In this document: positions 46,943 through 57,605 of the stretch, one piece after another
How positions within the stretch are numbered: the first letter of the stretch is position 1
Layout of the letters: the number at the start of each line of letters is the position of its first letter
NCBI RefSeq assembly: GCF_000316605.1
Contig: NC_019683.1
Coordinates: 3,456,036-3,520,035, forward strand
Source: [Leptolyngbya] sp. PCC 7376
Lineage (GTDB): Bacteria > Cyanobacteriota > Cyanobacteriia > Cyanobacteriales > MRBY01
Length of the DNA stretch: 64,000 bases
Direction: 5' to 3'
Made by a program: the position numbers and the translations under genes
The notes under the pieces: generated by a model
Seen by the model: only the letters and a program-made list of their open reading frames with translations
Database searches by the model: none
What the model was told of the DNA's origin: nothing

Positions 46943-48214
46943 ATGGTCAACGAAAACCAGTCACCCTTAATTTTGGGAGTTGAAGATGAAGCGACCCAAG
47001 CGATAGTCCTCAAGCAATGTCTCAAAGGTCACAATTTCAACTTTCATGTCGTTAATAATGGTCAAGCAGCATTAGATTTTATTTATAGTGAAAAACCAGA
47101 TTTAGTCCTATGTGATTGGATGATGCCTGGTATTTCTGGCATTGATGTTTGCAAAGAAATAAAGTCAAATCCGAAGTTAACCAGCACTATTTTTATACTT
47201 CTCACTGGCAAAAGTTCTGTTGAAGATCAAGTTTTTGCCCTAGAGGCCGGTGCTGACGATTTTTTAAACAAGCCAGTCAATAAAAGTCAGTTGCTCGCAC
47301 GTATCCATGCTGGACTAAGGCAAAAAAAGCTTTTTAATCAGCTACAAATTGCGAATAAAGCACTTAAAGAAACACAATCACAACTTGTCCAGACCCAAAA
47401 AATGTCGAGTCTGAGTCGGATTGTGGCGGGAGTTGCCCATGAAATTAATAATCCAGCCAATTTTATTTACGGCAATATCCAGTATCTCAAGGAATATTTC
47501 CAAGATTTATTTGATTTGATCGATTTATTTCTGGAAAAACAGGAGACATTGCCACCAGAGATTGAAGAATTCATGAAAAATATCGATTTCGAATATCTCA
47601 ACGAAGATATCCCTAAGGTCTTAAGTTCAATGACCACAGGAACCAAACGCATTAATAAAATTGTGCAATCTCTGAAAAGTTTTTCTGGGCTAGATGAGGC
47701 CGATATCAAATTAGTGAGTCTTAACGATTGCATCGATAACACCTTAACTTTGATGCAACAACAACTGGAAGAAAAGCATATTGATATTGTCCGTGAATAT
47801 AAACAGCTGCCTCGGATTTACTGCCATTTTCGCAATATTAATCAGGCTCTGATGCATGTGATTGCAAATGCGATTGATGCGATTGAAACAAAGCAAGAAT
47901 CTTCCCCAGAATTGCGCGGCATCATTACAATTCAGACGCTATTGGTTTCAGAGAAGACTTTGCAAATATCGATTATTGATAATGGCACAGGCATTGATCC
48001 TGATGCATTTGAAAATATTTTTGATCCTTTCTTCACCACTAAGCCAATTGGGAGTGGTACAGGTCTTGGATTATCTGTGACCTACAGGATTATGCAGCGC
48101 CATGGTGGCACAATTTCTTGCAACTCTTTTCCGGGTTCAGGGTCAGAGTTTGTGATTAGTTTACCGACACAGCCAGTTTTAGGGGTGGTTGCGAAAAGTA
48201 GCATTGCAAGTTGA
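46943..48214 (+). CDS. Receiver-histidine kinase hybrid (REC-HisKA-HATPase)
   Basis: A 423-aa soluble protein. The N-terminal receiver has Asp58 in [14 protein letters not shown] and the later KPVN Lys. A coiled-coil linker ([20 protein letters not shown]) leads to H166 in [20 protein letters not shown]. The ATPase domain has an N-box ([14 protein letters not shown]), [19 protein letters not shown] and [10 protein letters not shown]. It is intact. The receiver-first order means that it is itself a target of an upstream kinase. It shares the AHEINNP H-box type with the kinase at 5939-7873. Confidence 0.92.
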   Translation: MVNENQSPLILGVEDEATQAIVLKQCLKGHNFNFHVVNNGQAALDFIYSEKPDLVLCDWMMPGISGIDVCKEIKSNPKLTSTIFILLTGKSSVEDQVFALEAGADDFLNKPVNKSQLLARIHAGLRQKKLFNQLQIANKALKETQSQLVQTQKMSSLSRIVAGVAHEINNPANFIYGNIQYLKEYFQDLFDLIDLFLEKQETLPPEIEEFMKNIDFEYLNEDIPKVLSSMTTGTKRINKIVQSLKSFSGLDEADIKLVSLNDCIDNTLTLMQQQLEEKHIDIVREYKQLPRIYCHFRNINQALMHVIANAIDAIETKQESSPELRGIITIQTLLVSEKTLQISIIDNGTGIDPDAFENIFDPFFTTKPIGSGTGLGLSVTYRIMQRHGGTISCNSFPGSGSEFVISLPTQPVLGVVAKSSIAS

Positions 48215-48371
48215 GTCAGGGTTCCCAAAGTTATCCACTTAAGTGATTTAAAGATTGAATGAAGTTCTAGTTTTCCAAAATATTCAGGCTGATATCTATG
48301 GCAAATTGTGGTTGTGGGTATCGAGTATTGCTGATGTTAATTTCATACTGGCTTGCAGTGGTGAATAGATT

Positions 48372-48962
48372 ATGAATAGTATCCAAAAAGTTTTATTGGC
48401 TGGTGTTGGGGCGATCGCCGCGAATGGCTTGACGGCAGGTTGTGTGGGAGCCATGGAACTTGGTACTGGCTGGAGTTTAACTGTTCCGTTTGATAATCTT
48501 GCTCCCTCCGCTGGTGCGGATGGCAAATTGAGATTATTGTCTGGGGAAAATGAGTTTAGTCCAGGAGCCTTTGATGGTGGTTTTGATATTGATGAGCTAG
48601 GTGAATATTTTGATCTCTCAGTTGACGACAATATTGTTGGTCGCTATGGATGTTATGTGGCGCCAGATATTATCAATTTGTTTGGTGATATAGAGGAGGA
48701 TGGTTGTTCATTTGATCAAGAGTTTTCGTTTGTTGAGGATTTCGCGTTAGATATCAGAGATTTAATTAATGACGATGGTTCGTTAATTGTGAAGGCAATC
48801 TTTCCTGGAACAGTTGAGATTCCATCTGCTGGAAATAATTTGACCGTAGTCTTAACAACATATGGAGCCGTCGTTCCTGCGGTGCCGACGCCAACGGCAG
48901 TTTTACCTTTGATTGGTGGACTATTTTCTTCTGCTTATCGGCGATCGCGCAATCAAAAGTAG
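48372..48962 (+). CDS. Exported protein with PTPA/PEP-CTERM-like sorting signal
   Basis: A 196-aa protein. The signal peptide is MNSIQKVLLAGVGAIAANGL. The central part is acidic and Asp/Gly-rich (FDGGFDIDELGEYFDLSVDD). The C-terminus has the tripartite anchor VPTPTAVLPLIGGLFSSAYR followed by basic RSRNQK, the exosortase-type sorting signal. It contains Cys pairs (CYVAP, DGCSFD). It is likely surface-located. No exosortase is in the window. Confidence 0.8.
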   Translation: MNSIQKVLLAGVGAIAANGLTAGCVGAMELGTGWSLTVPFDNLAPSAGADGKLRLLSGENEFSPGAFDGGFDIDELGEYFDLSVDDNIVGRYGCYVAPDIINLFGDIEEDGCSFDQEFSFVEDFALDIRDLINDDGSLIVKAIFPGTVEIPSAGNNLTVVLTTYGAVVPAVPTPTAVLPLIGGLFSSAYRRSRNQK

Positions 48963-49089
48963 GAGTCAACATTATTCATGAGTAAATAACTTAAGAGGAA
49001 GGGATGGAGACTTTTTTGGTGAAAGGTTTTTTTGGCGCAGTAAAGCGGCATAATATAACCACGAAATTTAGGGAATATAGTGTCTAGGT

Positions 49090-49944
49090 GTGAGTGTGTC
49101 TGAAGAGCTCGACGATCTTTCTGTTTTAGACGAAATGGATATTCCTGAGGTAATGCGGGATGAGTCCATTACCATAACGACTACGAAGCAAGATAGTCGC
49201 AGTGGTGTTATGCCTCTGTTAATTGGTGGTGGTATTGGATTCGGGATACTTGCAGTTGGGGCGATCGCCCTCTGGCAGTTTGTCTTAGTGCGCTCTATTC
49301 CTTCCGAAACCAGTGAGACAACAGGAGCCAGCACAGAATCGGCTATTACTGAAACAACAGAGCCAGAAACCACATCAAATACAGGAGTCCAACCCGATCA
49401 ACTCCTAGGGCATTTTGCCTACGATGAAGCGCCAAGTTGGGAATTAGAGTTTGTTTACCCCAGTGGCACATTAAAATTACGTCCGGCAGCAGCAGAAAAA
49501 TATCGGCAAATGTCAGCTGCAGCCCGCCAAAATGGCATTAATCTTAAGCTTATTTCTGGCTTTCGTTCCATTGAGGAACAAGAATATCTGTTTTTTGAAG
49601 TAAAGGAACAGCGAGCCCAAGATGCGACAAAACGGGCAGAAGTCAGTGCACCTCCCCGTCACAGCGAGCATCACACAGGCTATGCTGTCGATATTGGTGA
49701 TGGCAATGTCCCCGGCACAAATCTCAGCCCAAGTTTTGAAAATACTGCCGCATTCAATTGGTTACAAAGTAATGCTGCGCGGTTTAGTTTTGAGCTATCT
49801 TTCCCTCGCGATAATCCCCAAGGCATTGCCTATGAGCCTTGGCATTGGAGATTTGTCGGCGACCAAGATAGCCTCGAACTATTTTATAAATCCCGCAATT
49901 TTAGCGAGACAGCCGCCGAGTCAGACACTGAAACAGAGAACTAA
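49090..49944 (+). CDS. M15-family D-alanyl-D-alanine carboxypeptidase, membrane anchored
   Basis: 284 aa from the GTG at 49090. An N-terminal acidic cytosolic part (residues 1-35) is followed by one membrane span (LIGGGIGFGILAVGAIALWQ), a Thr/Glu-rich stalk, and a periplasmic VanY-type zinc peptidase. Zinc and active-site residues are visible in SGFRSIEEQEYLFFEVK, PPRHSEHHTGYAVDIGDG and EPWHWRFVG. It should trim the terminal D-Ala of peptidoglycan stem peptides. The SWIM-domain gene starts 29 bp downstream. Confidence 0.9.
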   Translation: MSVSEELDDLSVLDEMDIPEVMRDESITITTTKQDSRSGVMPLLIGGGIGFGILAVGAIALWQFVLVRSIPSETSETTGASTESAITETTEPETTSNTGVQPDQLLGHFAYDEAPSWELEFVYPSGTLKLRPAAAEKYRQMSAAARQNGINLKLISGFRSIEEQEYLFFEVKEQRAQDATKRAEVSAPPRHSEHHTGYAVDIGDGNVPGTNLSPSFENTAAFNWLQSNAARFSFELSFPRDNPQGIAYEPWHWRFVGDQDSLELFYKSRNFSETAAESDTETEN

Positions 49945-49973
49945 ATAAATAAAAAATATATTGCGAAAATCCT

Positions 49974-50804
49974 ATGGTTGACTCTCTCCCTCAAACCCAA
50001 TGGTGGGTACAGCGCTGGTTAGAATTGCTTGATTCCTATCGTTTCAAAAAAAGATTGGAACGGGCACGTATCTATGCGAAAGAGGGAAATGTACTGAGCA
50101 TTGATTTTGTCGGTTCTAAGGCGATCGCCGCCGTTCAAGGCAGTGAACCGGAACCCTACAAAGTTTCGTTGACGCTGTCTACTTTTAGTGGCGAAGATTG
50201 GGGATTTGTGATCGAATCTTTAGGACAAAAAGCGATTTTTTCAGCGCAATTATTGGCTGGAGAGATGCCTGCTGCCATCGAAGAAGTTTTTACACAAAAT
50301 GGTTTAAATCTCTTTCCGTTTACCCTCGGAGATGTGAAATCTAAGTGTAGTTGTCCTGACAAAGCCAATCCCTGCAAACACATTGGTGCAGTGTATTATC
50401 AGCTCGGCGATCGCTTTAGTGAAGACCCTTTTGTCATTTTTCAGTTACGTGGTCGCACTCGACCTCAAATCCTCGATGCTCTCAAAGATTTTCGTCTAGG
50501 TCAGAATGCTGATGTTGAGCCAGAAAAGGAACAAAAGAAATCTACAAAATCTGCTTCAACAACAGTTAAAAAAGCAAAGACAAAGCAAACACTCGATTTC
50601 GAAAAGTTTTGGCAGTACGATCAGCCTCTGGATCCTAGCCTTGTCGTTTTAACACCGCCAACAGATGGTAAAACCACGCTAGAAGTGCTCGGTCAACTAA
50701 ATCTCCCTCAGGAGGAAGCTCTGGTTTTTCAAAGTTATCTCCAGCAAGTTTATACTGCTGCTAGTCAACAGGCTCTAATGCAAGCACTCCAGGGAGGCTC
50801 CTAA
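49974..50804 (+). CDS. SWIM zinc-finger domain protein
   Basis: A 276-aa protein. The SWIM motif CXCXnCXH appears as KSKCSCPDKANPCKHIGAVY (about residues 122-141). The N-terminal part (RARIYAKEGNVLSIDFVGSK) and DWGFVIESLGQKAIF are conserved in this cyanobacterial group, and the C-terminal half has a lysine-rich linker. Such proteins are often encoded near SNF2-type helicases; none is here. It follows the M15 peptidase by 29 bp. Confidence 0.88.
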   Translation: MVDSLPQTQWWVQRWLELLDSYRFKKRLERARIYAKEGNVLSIDFVGSKAIAAVQGSEPEPYKVSLTLSTFSGEDWGFVIESLGQKAIFSAQLLAGEMPAAIEEVFTQNGLNLFPFTLGDVKSKCSCPDKANPCKHIGAVYYQLGDRFSEDPFVIFQLRGRTRPQILDALKDFRLGQNADVEPEKEQKKSTKSASTTVKKAKTKQTLDFEKFWQYDQPLDPSLVVLTPPTDGKTTLEVLGQLNLPQEEALVFQSYLQQVYTAASQQALMQALQGGS

Positions 50805-50989
50805 GTATTCTTGATTAAGAGAAAATATGCGTTCTCGTTTTAGAAAAGTTGAGTAGCAAGTATCAAAGTAAAGTGTGTAGTTAGGCGATCACCTATAGGA
50901 TCGAAAACACTAAGGTGCAGTGATATCCAACCTGAATTCTTTAGGCACTTGTGCTGTAATGACATAAGTAATAGTCTTGTCGCGTCGGA

Positions 50990-53900
50990 ATGAATCAAAG
51001 GCCTATCAGCGATAAAATCGGGAAAATATTTCGGAAAGTCCCCTTAAATGTCGTCCTTGTTGTGCCTTTTGTGACTCAGATTGTGACCGTTGTTGGCCTC
51101 ACAGGATGGTTATCTTTCCGTAACGGACAACAAGCAGTCGTTGATCTTTCTAGTCAACTTCAAGACGAGGTCGCTGCAAGAATTGAACAGCATTTAGATT
51201 CATACCTCGAAACATCCCACCTCGTTAATCAGATCAATAAAAAAAATATTCAATCCGGTTTATTACAAACGGAAGATTTATCAGATCTTGGTAAATACTT
51301 TTGGGAACAACTCCAACTTTTTGAATCAAAAGGCGTTATCTATTATGGTGACGAGCAAGGGCGATTTGTAGCAGCACAAAGGATTACCAATAGCGGAGAT
51401 TTTATTTTTGTAAAACGAGAATCTCTTGATACCCCTGCCGAAATATATGAAGCTGGCGACCAAGGTCAATTAGAAACTCTCAAGGGAGATATCCCAAACT
51501 TTATCGATATTCGAGAACGCCCTTGGTACAAGGCCGCCACTCAAGCACAGACAGATACATGGGGGAATATTTTTGCCCTTCAGGTTATCCCTCAAATTGA
51601 TTTGCCAGCTAGCGTACCGTTACAAGATGCTGATGGCAATTTGCAAGGCGTATTAGGTAATAATCTCTCTCTGAATGCAGTCAGTGAGTTTCTCAGCGAA
51701 CTAGAGGTGGGCAAGTCAGGTCAAACATTTATTGTGGAAAAAAATGGCGATCTCGTTGCCAGTTCAACGTTATCTCAACCTTTTTTAACTGACGCGGACA
51801 ATCGAACTCAGCGTATCCAAGCGGCGAATAGTAATGATGATGTTATTCGAGAAACAACGGAGTACCTTCGGATCAACTTTGGTAGCCTGGACGCCATTAA
51901 AAAGATGCAGCAATTTGATTATCGGATTGCTGGAGAAAATTATTTCGTTGATGTTTTGCCATATCAAGACGATTGGGGCATTGAATGGTTGATTATTGTC
52001 GCGATTCCAGAGTCAGATTTTATGGCTCAAATCAATGAGAATACTCGGATAACAATCTTGTTGTGTTTTGGGGCTCTTGTTGTCGCAATTTACTCTGGGA
52101 TTGTGACAGCGCGTTTAGTGGCAAATCCCCTTTCTGACCTTAATGCGGCAGCTAAAGGAGTCGCCCGAGGCAATTTACGTGAGACTGTTCCTTTGAGCCA
52201 TGTGCAGGAAGTGCGCGAGTTGGCAAAGTCATTTAATCAGATGACGGATCAAATTGAAGCTTCTTTTACTCAGTTACGATCGCTCAATCAAGTTTTATCT
52301 GATAATGAAAGCCGCTTAAATCAGTTACTAAATGCTTTACCTGTAGGGGTCGCTGTCCATGATCCTGATGGTGAGTTGACTTACCTTAATCAAGTTGGAC
52401 ATCAATTACTGAATGATGAGCTTGTTCAAGCAGTGGCTCTAGATGATCAGCTTGAAAGTTACGGTATTTACTCTGCTCAAACCTCAACGCGTTACTCTTC
52501 AGCAGAGATTCCGATTAGTCGTGCTTTACGAGGTGAATTTGTTCGTACTGAAGATATTGAGCTGCACCGCAATAATCGGGTAATTTCCCTTGAAGTGCAG
52601 GCGTCTCCAATTTATAACGAACAGCAAGAGATTCGGGAGGCTGTCGCTGTTTTTCAGGATATCAGTGAGCGAAAGGCCATGGAGGCTCAGCTTATCCATA
52701 ATGCTCTGTATGATGCTTTAACGAATCTACCGAACCGTAATTTGTTGATGGAGCGATTGGATGAAACGGTTGTGCATTTAAACCGGTCAATTAATTATCA
52801 ATGTGCGCTGTTATTTCTAGATTTGGATCAGTTCAAAGTTGTTAATGATAGTTTGGGTCATCTAGCGGGCGATCGCCTATTAATTGAAGTTGCACGTCGC
52901 TTAGAAAATTCCATTCAGCCACCAGATCTTGCCGCACGCATTGGTGGCGATGAATTTATTTTATTACTCGACGATGTCCGAGATATTGAGGAAGCAGTAG
53001 AGATCGCAGAACAGATTCAGACACAGTTTCAGAAGCCTTTTCTACTCGATGAACGGCATATTTTTATGTCACCGAGTATTGGTATTGTCCTTGCGGATCA
53101 CAGTTATGATCAAGCTGCCGATATTTTGCGGGATGCTGATTTAGCAATGTATCAAGCGAAAGCAAGTGGGAGAGCTTGCTACGAAATATTTAATGATGCA
53201 TTGTATGAGCAGGCCGTACGCCGTCTCAATCTCAGCAATGATTTACGGCAGGCGATCGCCCGTAGAGAATTCATTGTGCATTATCAGCCCATTGTCGTCA
53301 TGAACACTGGCAAGCTAATTGGGTTTGAGGCATTAGTCCGATGGAATCACCCACAGAAAGGAATGGTTCCTCCTGATGAATTCATTCAAATCGCAGAAGA
53401 ATCAGGTCTTATTGCCGATTTAGATTTATATGTTTTAGAAACAGCCTGTATTCAATTACAAAAATGGCATTTAACTTACCCTCATTTAGCAACACTCAAA
53501 GTGAGCGTTAACCTATCTGTTGAAACCCTGAATGTTGATATCGTCGGCAGAGTAGACAAGATTTTGAAGAAAATTGGTCTAGATGGTCAATTTTTAACCC
53601 TTGAGGTGACAGAGGGGATTTTGGTGAAAGACTTAAGCGAAACAGTGGAATTATTGGGAGAATTGCAAGCTCGCAGTATTCAGATTAGTCTTGATGATTT
53701 TGGGACTGGCTACTCTTCTCTGAGTTACTTGCACCGATTACCTGCTGACAATCTCAAGATTGATAAGTCTTTTATCCGACAGATGCAAGCTGACAGTACA
53801 AACTATGAAATTGTCAAAACAGTTGCAGCTTTAAGTAAGAATTTAGGGTTTAAGGTGATCGCTGAAGGTGTTGAAATTCGGGAACAGCAGGATTTATTAT

Positions 53901-53992
53901 CTGATTTGAATTGTGATTTTGGTCAGGGTTATTTATTTAGTCGACCTTTACCTGCTGACGATATTAATGTGATTTTGCAGCAGTCAGTGTGA
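50990..53992 (+). CDS. dCACHE-HAMP-PAS-GGDEF-EAL sensor protein (cyclic di-GMP turnover)
   Basis: A 1000-aa membrane protein. A first span (about residues 17-40), a large periplasmic dCACHE domain (about 45-345), a second span (about 350-375) and HAMP (about 376-430) precede PAS (about 440-565). The GGDEF domain is intact (GGDEF at 652-656, DQFKVVNDSLGHLAGD). The EAL domain is intact (EAL at 780-782, then DDFGTGYSSLSYLHRLP). It could make or degrade c-di-GMP; net activity depends on unknown regulation. It is flanked by long non-coding gaps and not in an operon. Confidence 0.95.
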   Translation: MNQRPISDKIGKIFRKVPLNVVLVVPFVTQIVTVVGLTGWLSFRNGQQAVVDLSSQLQDEVAARIEQHLDSYLETSHLVNQINKKNIQSGLLQTEDLSDLGKYFWEQLQLFESKGVIYYGDEQGRFVAAQRITNSGDFIFVKRESLDTPAEIYEAGDQGQLETLKGDIPNFIDIRERPWYKAATQAQTDTWGNIFALQVIPQIDLPASVPLQDADGNLQGVLGNNLSLNAVSEFLSELEVGKSGQTFIVEKNGDLVASSTLSQPFLTDADNRTQRIQAANSNDDVIRETTEYLRINFGSLDAIKKMQQFDYRIAGENYFVDVLPYQDDWGIEWLIIVAIPESDFMAQINENTRITILLCFGALVVAIYSGIVTARLVANPLSDLNAAAKGVARGNLRETVPLSHVQEVRELAKSFNQMTDQIEASFTQLRSLNQVLSDNESRLNQLLNALPVGVAVHDPDGELTYLNQVGHQLLNDELVQAVALDDQLESYGIYSAQTSTRYSSAEIPISRALRGEFVRTEDIELHRNNRVISLEVQASPIYNEQQEIREAVAVFQDISERKAMEAQLIHNALYDALTNLPNRNLLMERLDETVVHLNRSINYQCALLFLDLDQFKVVNDSLGHLAGDRLLIEVARRLENSIQPPDLAARIGGDEFILLLDDVRDIEEAVEIAEQIQTQFQKPFLLDERHIFMSPSIGIVLADHSYDQAADILRDADLAMYQAKASGRACYEIFNDALYEQAVRRLNLSNDLRQAIARREFIVHYQPIVVMNTGKLIGFEALVRWNHPQKGMVPPDEFIQIAEESGLIADLDLYVLETACIQLQKWHLTYPHLATLKVSVNLSVETLNVDIVGRVDKILKKIGLDGQFLTLEVTEGILVKDLSETVELLGELQARSIQISLDDFGTGYSSLSYLHRLPADNLKIDKSFIRQMQADSTNYEIVKTVAALSKNLGFKVIAEGVEIREQQDLLSDLNCDFGQGYLFSRPLPADDINVILQQSV

Positions 53993-54066
53993 TGCCAAAA
54001 TCTGATTTTTGGCAACTTAATAATCCACGAGTTTGGATTTAAATTGCAGTGTGATTTGTGTCGATG

Positions 54067-54720
54067 TTAGGGGTTTTCTTGACTTAGTTTTTTGCCAATT
54101 TTGGGTTCTGTTCCCGCAAAAATACGTTCGATATTAGAACGGTGGCGGATAATCACATAGGCGCTTGCAAATACACCAAACAGAATATAAGGCAATGGCT
54201 TCTGGAAGATAATCATCAACACCATTACGGCGATCGCCCCGCTAATCGAGCTCAGGGAAACAATCTGACTAACCGCGATCACAAAACCAAATGTTGCAAC
54301 GGTTCCGAGGGCAATTAGCGGTGTCATGACGAGTAACACACCAATGCTAATTGCGACGGATTTACCACCTCGGAAACCAAGAAAAATAGATTTACTGTGA
54401 CCAATCACAGCGCAAAATGCGGCACCAACGATCATCCAATCTCGATATGCAGGAGGCATTGCAATCCATTCGGGATGGACAAATAGTAGTTGCACAAGGC
54501 AAATCCCAACCATTCCTTTCAATGCATCACAGAGCAGAACGGCAATCGCCGCTTTTTTACCGAGAGTACGTAGAACGTTTGTTGCGCCTGTCGAACCAGA
54601 GCCATGTTCACGGATATCAATATCCTGCAACCATTTCCCCGCTAGATAACCTGTCGGAATAGAGCCCAAAATATACGCAACAAAACAAAAAGTTGCGGCG
54701 ATCGCTAAAAAAATATGCAT
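54067..54720 (-). CDS. plsY: Acyl-phosphate:glycerol-3-phosphate acyltransferase
   Basis: A 217-aa membrane enzyme of the first acylation in phospholipid synthesis. Signatures: GSIPTGYLAGKWL, DIREHGSGSTGATNVLRTLG, ALKGMVGICL and SIFLGFRGGKSVAISIGVLL. Five or so spans are visible. It lies last in a minus-strand unit with the DUF3086 and DUF3119 genes (gaps 39 and 49 bp). Confidence 0.96.
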   Translation of the reverse strand: MHIFLAIAATFCFVAYILGSIPTGYLAGKWLQDIDIREHGSGSTGATNVLRTLGKKAAIAVLLCDALKGMVGICLVQLLFVHPEWIAMPPAYRDWMIVGAAFCAVIGHSKSIFLGFRGGKSVAISIGVLLVMTPLIALGTVATFGFVIAVSQIVSLSSISGAIAVMVLMIIFQKPLPYILFGVFASAYVIIRHRSNIERIFAGTEPKIGKKLSQENP

Positions 54721-54759
54721 AACGAAGATCCGAAGTAATGTCCGAAAAAGACGCTAGAA

Positions 54760-55923
54760 CTAGAAGAAATACGAAGAATCAGACTGGGGTTCTGGCGCAA
54801 ATGCAAGCCATAACTGGTATTGCAGCAGCGACAGACTGATATTGTCCTCAGCCTCATCAATAATAATTAGCGGTAGTCTATCATCTTCTACGAGACGATC
54901 TGCTTTTTGAACTAAAGCATTTGGATTTTCGAATAAAATCACACCGCTATTAGGACCAAAATCATTCCGTGAAATGCCCAGGCAATCCTGCAATCCCCGT
55001 CGCCATTCCCCTAATCTTTCTGGGGTGTTGGCCAAAATTAAGGCTCTCAGGCGATCGCCATACATATTGTAGAGAACAGAAACACTGGCGGACGCAACCA
55101 AAATATTTTGCAAACGGCTGCCAATACTCCGCACAGCGCCACGACCTCCCTGTTCAAAGAACCACTTTTTCACACGCTCAGCATGAATTGGCTCAAAGGT
55201 TCGGCGTAGTTGCCATGGTGGGCCGTAATAATCGGGAGACATTTGATACTGCTTGAGAGTATCTTCGATATTTTTTACCCGCGCCGCAAAACTCTGCTTT
55301 GTAAACTGAGGTACTTCTAATTTTGTTTTTTGAGGTTCAGGCTCTGGAGCTGATGTGGGTGCTGATGTCCAATTATCGTCGTAGGTTGGAAAATCAAGCT
55401 GCTCCGCCGCCATCACAAGATCTTGGAGGCTACCCATAAGATAGTCTCGAAATCCCTGCACACGTACCGCAATTTCTTGGGACGTTCCCGCAAAAGTCGT
55501 ACGCATTTCTTCTCGGATGCGGTTACGACGACGTTCTAGCTGATCAACAGATTTTTGGAGAGATGCTTGTTTCGCCTCGAGGGTCTGCAAACTTTGTGTC
55601 ATAAACTGCTGCATTTGCTCTTGTAGACCACCCGTTTCTTCATTAAAGAGCGCGTCTTTCTCTTGTTTTAGAGAAGCAATTTCTTCAATCAAAGCAGCTT
55701 TTTGCTCTTCAAGGGCGACAAGCTCTTCTTTAAGCGTCTTAGATTCAGGAGATTCAGTCTCGACTATTTCCGCTGCAACTTCGGGGAGGTTAGGTGCGGC
55801 GATCGCCTCTACAGATTTCTCCTCACCAATCTCACCAGATTGATCACCAGAAGGTAGATCAATGGGTTGTGGAGGCGCTGGTTTCAGGTCTAACTTCGGT
55901 CTATCTTGGGGGTCTGAACTCAT
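54760..55923 (-). CDS. DUF3086 domain protein
   Basis: A 387-aa protein. The first 70 residues are Pro/Glu-rich, then a long coiled coil (about 60-150), a central region, and the DUF3086 core: FLNQGPPWQ-type sequence here as YYGPPWQLRRTFEPIHAERV, FEQGGRGAVRSIGSRLQ, DRLRALILANTPERLGEW. It has no membrane span. Known mainly from cyanobacteria, no function established. In an apparent operon with plsY. Confidence 0.85.
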   Translation of the reverse strand: MSSDPQDRPKLDLKPAPPQPIDLPSGDQSGEIGEEKSVEAIAAPNLPEVAAEIVETESPESKTLKEELVALEEQKAALIEEIASLKQEKDALFNEETGGLQEQMQQFMTQSLQTLEAKQASLQKSVDQLERRRNRIREEMRTTFAGTSQEIAVRVQGFRDYLMGSLQDLVMAAEQLDFPTYDDNWTSAPTSAPEPEPQKTKLEVPQFTKQSFAARVKNIEDTLKQYQMSPDYYGPPWQLRRTFEPIHAERVKKWFFEQGGRGAVRSIGSRLQNILVASASVSVLYNMYGDRLRALILANTPERLGEWRRGLQDCLGISRNDFGPNSGVILFENPNALVQKADRLVEDDRLPLIIIDEAEDNISLSLLQYQLWLAFAPEPQSDSSYFF

Positions 55924-55972
55924 AATAAAAATCCTAAGCGCACGGTGAATGCAGGGTTAATCGCAGAACAGC

Positions 55973-56380
55973 CTAATTGCGACGGCAGTGTTTTTCTAGT
56001 TCGCTTTGTAGGGTGCGCGGGTCAAAAATAATGGGCAAAAAGTGAATACTTTTGACTTCTTTAAAGTAAAACAGGATTGGAACTCTTGTCCAAAAAATCC
56101 GCCAGTTTTGCCACTCGGCATAAGGAAACTGACGAATCCGCTCACCCAACCGATAAATATCAAGGTCTGTCGCTGTAAATTGCAAACGCAATGTCAGGGT
56201 TTGAATCAGCAAAAAGGCACCAAATAACCCGATGATGCCACCGACCCAAATTTGCAAAAAGGCAATGCTAATCCCGGCTGTGATCAAGATAATCGGAATG
56301 TTGTAGCTGGGTTTAAGCTCAACAACTTGGGGATTATTCGCTGGGATATTATCTGTAGGTTGGGCAGAAGTCATGGCCAA
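55973..56380 (-). CDS. DUF3119 family membrane protein
   Basis: A 135-aa protein with two hydrophobic helices (IPIILITAGISIAFLQIWVG, IIGLFGAFLLIQTLTL) and the conserved tail GERIRQFPYAEWQNWRIFWT and FKEVKSIHFLPIIFDPRTL. From memory this is DUF3119, a cyanobacterial/plastid family of unknown role. Upstream gene of the DUF3086-plsY unit. Confidence 0.85.
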   Translation of the reverse strand: MAMTSAQPTDNIPANNPQVVELKPSYNIPIILITAGISIAFLQIWVGGIIGLFGAFLLIQTLTLRLQFTATDLDIYRLGERIRQFPYAEWQNWRIFWTRVPILFYFKEVKSIHFLPIIFDPRTLQSELEKHCRRN

Positions 56381-56472
56381 ATAAGTAGGGTGCAGACGGT
56401 GATGTTGGTCTAATTCTAACTTTTACATTTTGCAGGTAAAAGCGAAGAGGCGATCGCCACCCCTCAGAAATC

Positions 56473-57567
56473 CTAAACATTGAAGCGGAATAGCATTACA
56501 TCCCCTTCTTGAACCACATACTCTTTTCCTTCAGAGCGCAGTAAGCCTTTTTCTTTAGCCGCATTGGTCGAACCGCAATCTACTAACTCTTGGTAGCCAA
56601 TCGTCTCAGCTCGAATAAATCCCCTTTCAAAGTCAGTGTGAATCACACCTGCTGCTTGAGGTGCTTTCATCCCAACGAGAATTGTCCAAGCTCTTGTTTC
56701 TTCAGGCCCTGTGGTGAGATAGGTTCTTAAACCTAATAACTCATAGGTAGCACTAATTAAGGATTGCAATCCTCCTTCCGAAACACCTAAAGCCTCAAGG
56801 AAATCGGCTTTATCTGCTTCCTCTAATTCCACAAGTTCTGCCTCTACCTGTGCGGAAACAACCACAACTTGGGCGTTTTCTGTGGCTGCCACACCACGAA
56901 CTTGTTCAACCCATTCATTTCCTTCTGCAAGATCATCTTCAGACACGTTGGTCGCATAGATAACAGGCTTACGGGTCAATAAACCAAGGGCTTTAATCGC
57001 ATTTTCTTCGTCTGCATCTAGCTCTACTTGGCGAGCGGGTTTCCCATCTTCGAGGATAGGAAGTATTTTTTCGAGGACAGCCACCTCTAGCATGGCTTCC
57101 TTCGCTTTACCTTTTGCTTGTTTTTTGGCGCGCTCAAGGCGTTTTTCTACCTGAGACATATCCGCCAAAATCAACTCAAGGTTAATAATCTCGATGTCGC
57201 GGACAGGATCAATGGAGCCGGAAACATGAATAATATCGTCGTCATCAAAGCAGCGCACCACGTGGACAATTGCGTCGACTTCACGGATATTGGCGAGAAA
57301 TTGGTTACCGAGACCTTCCCCTTGACTAGCGCCTTCAACAAGTCCAGCAATATCAACAAACTCCATGCGGGTGGGCACAATTTTTGCAGATTTAGAAAGC
57401 TCAGCGAGCACACCTAAGCGTGGATCGGGAACTGCAACGACACCAACATTCGGTTCGATGGTGCAGAATGGAAAATTTGCGGCATCTGCTTTGGCATTTT
57501 CGCAGAGGGCATTAAATAAGGTGGATTTTCCGACGTTGGGCAGTCCGACGATTCCGGCTCGTAGCAT
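56473..57567 (-). CDS. ychF: Redox-regulated ATPase YchF (OBG-like)
   Basis: A 364-aa TRAFAC-class P-loop protein. The P-loop is [15 protein letters not shown], followed by [20 protein letters not shown], switch-like [20 protein letters not shown], and the C-terminal TGS-type domain ([32 protein letters not shown]). YchF prefers ATP over GTP and binds ribosomes. Length and domain content are normal. Confidence 0.96.
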   Translation of the reverse strand: MLRAGIVGLPNVGKSTLFNALCENAKADAANFPFCTIEPNVGVVAVPDPRLGVLAELSKSAKIVPTRMEFVDIAGLVEGASQGEGLGNQFLANIREVDAIVHVVRCFDDDDIIHVSGSIDPVRDIEIINLELILADMSQVEKRLERAKKQAKGKAKEAMLEVAVLEKILPILEDGKPARQVELDADEENAIKALGLLTRKPVIYATNVSEDDLAEGNEWVEQVRGVAATENAQVVVVSAQVEAELVELEEADKADFLEALGVSEGGLQSLISATYELLGLRTYLTTGPEETRAWTILVGMKAPQAAGVIHTDFERGFIRAETIGYQELVDCGSTNAAKEKGLLRSEGKEYVVQEGDVMLFRFNV

Positions 57568-57605
57568 GGATTTTTTCTGGAGATCAGGGTTTTTAATTTA
57601 GGTGG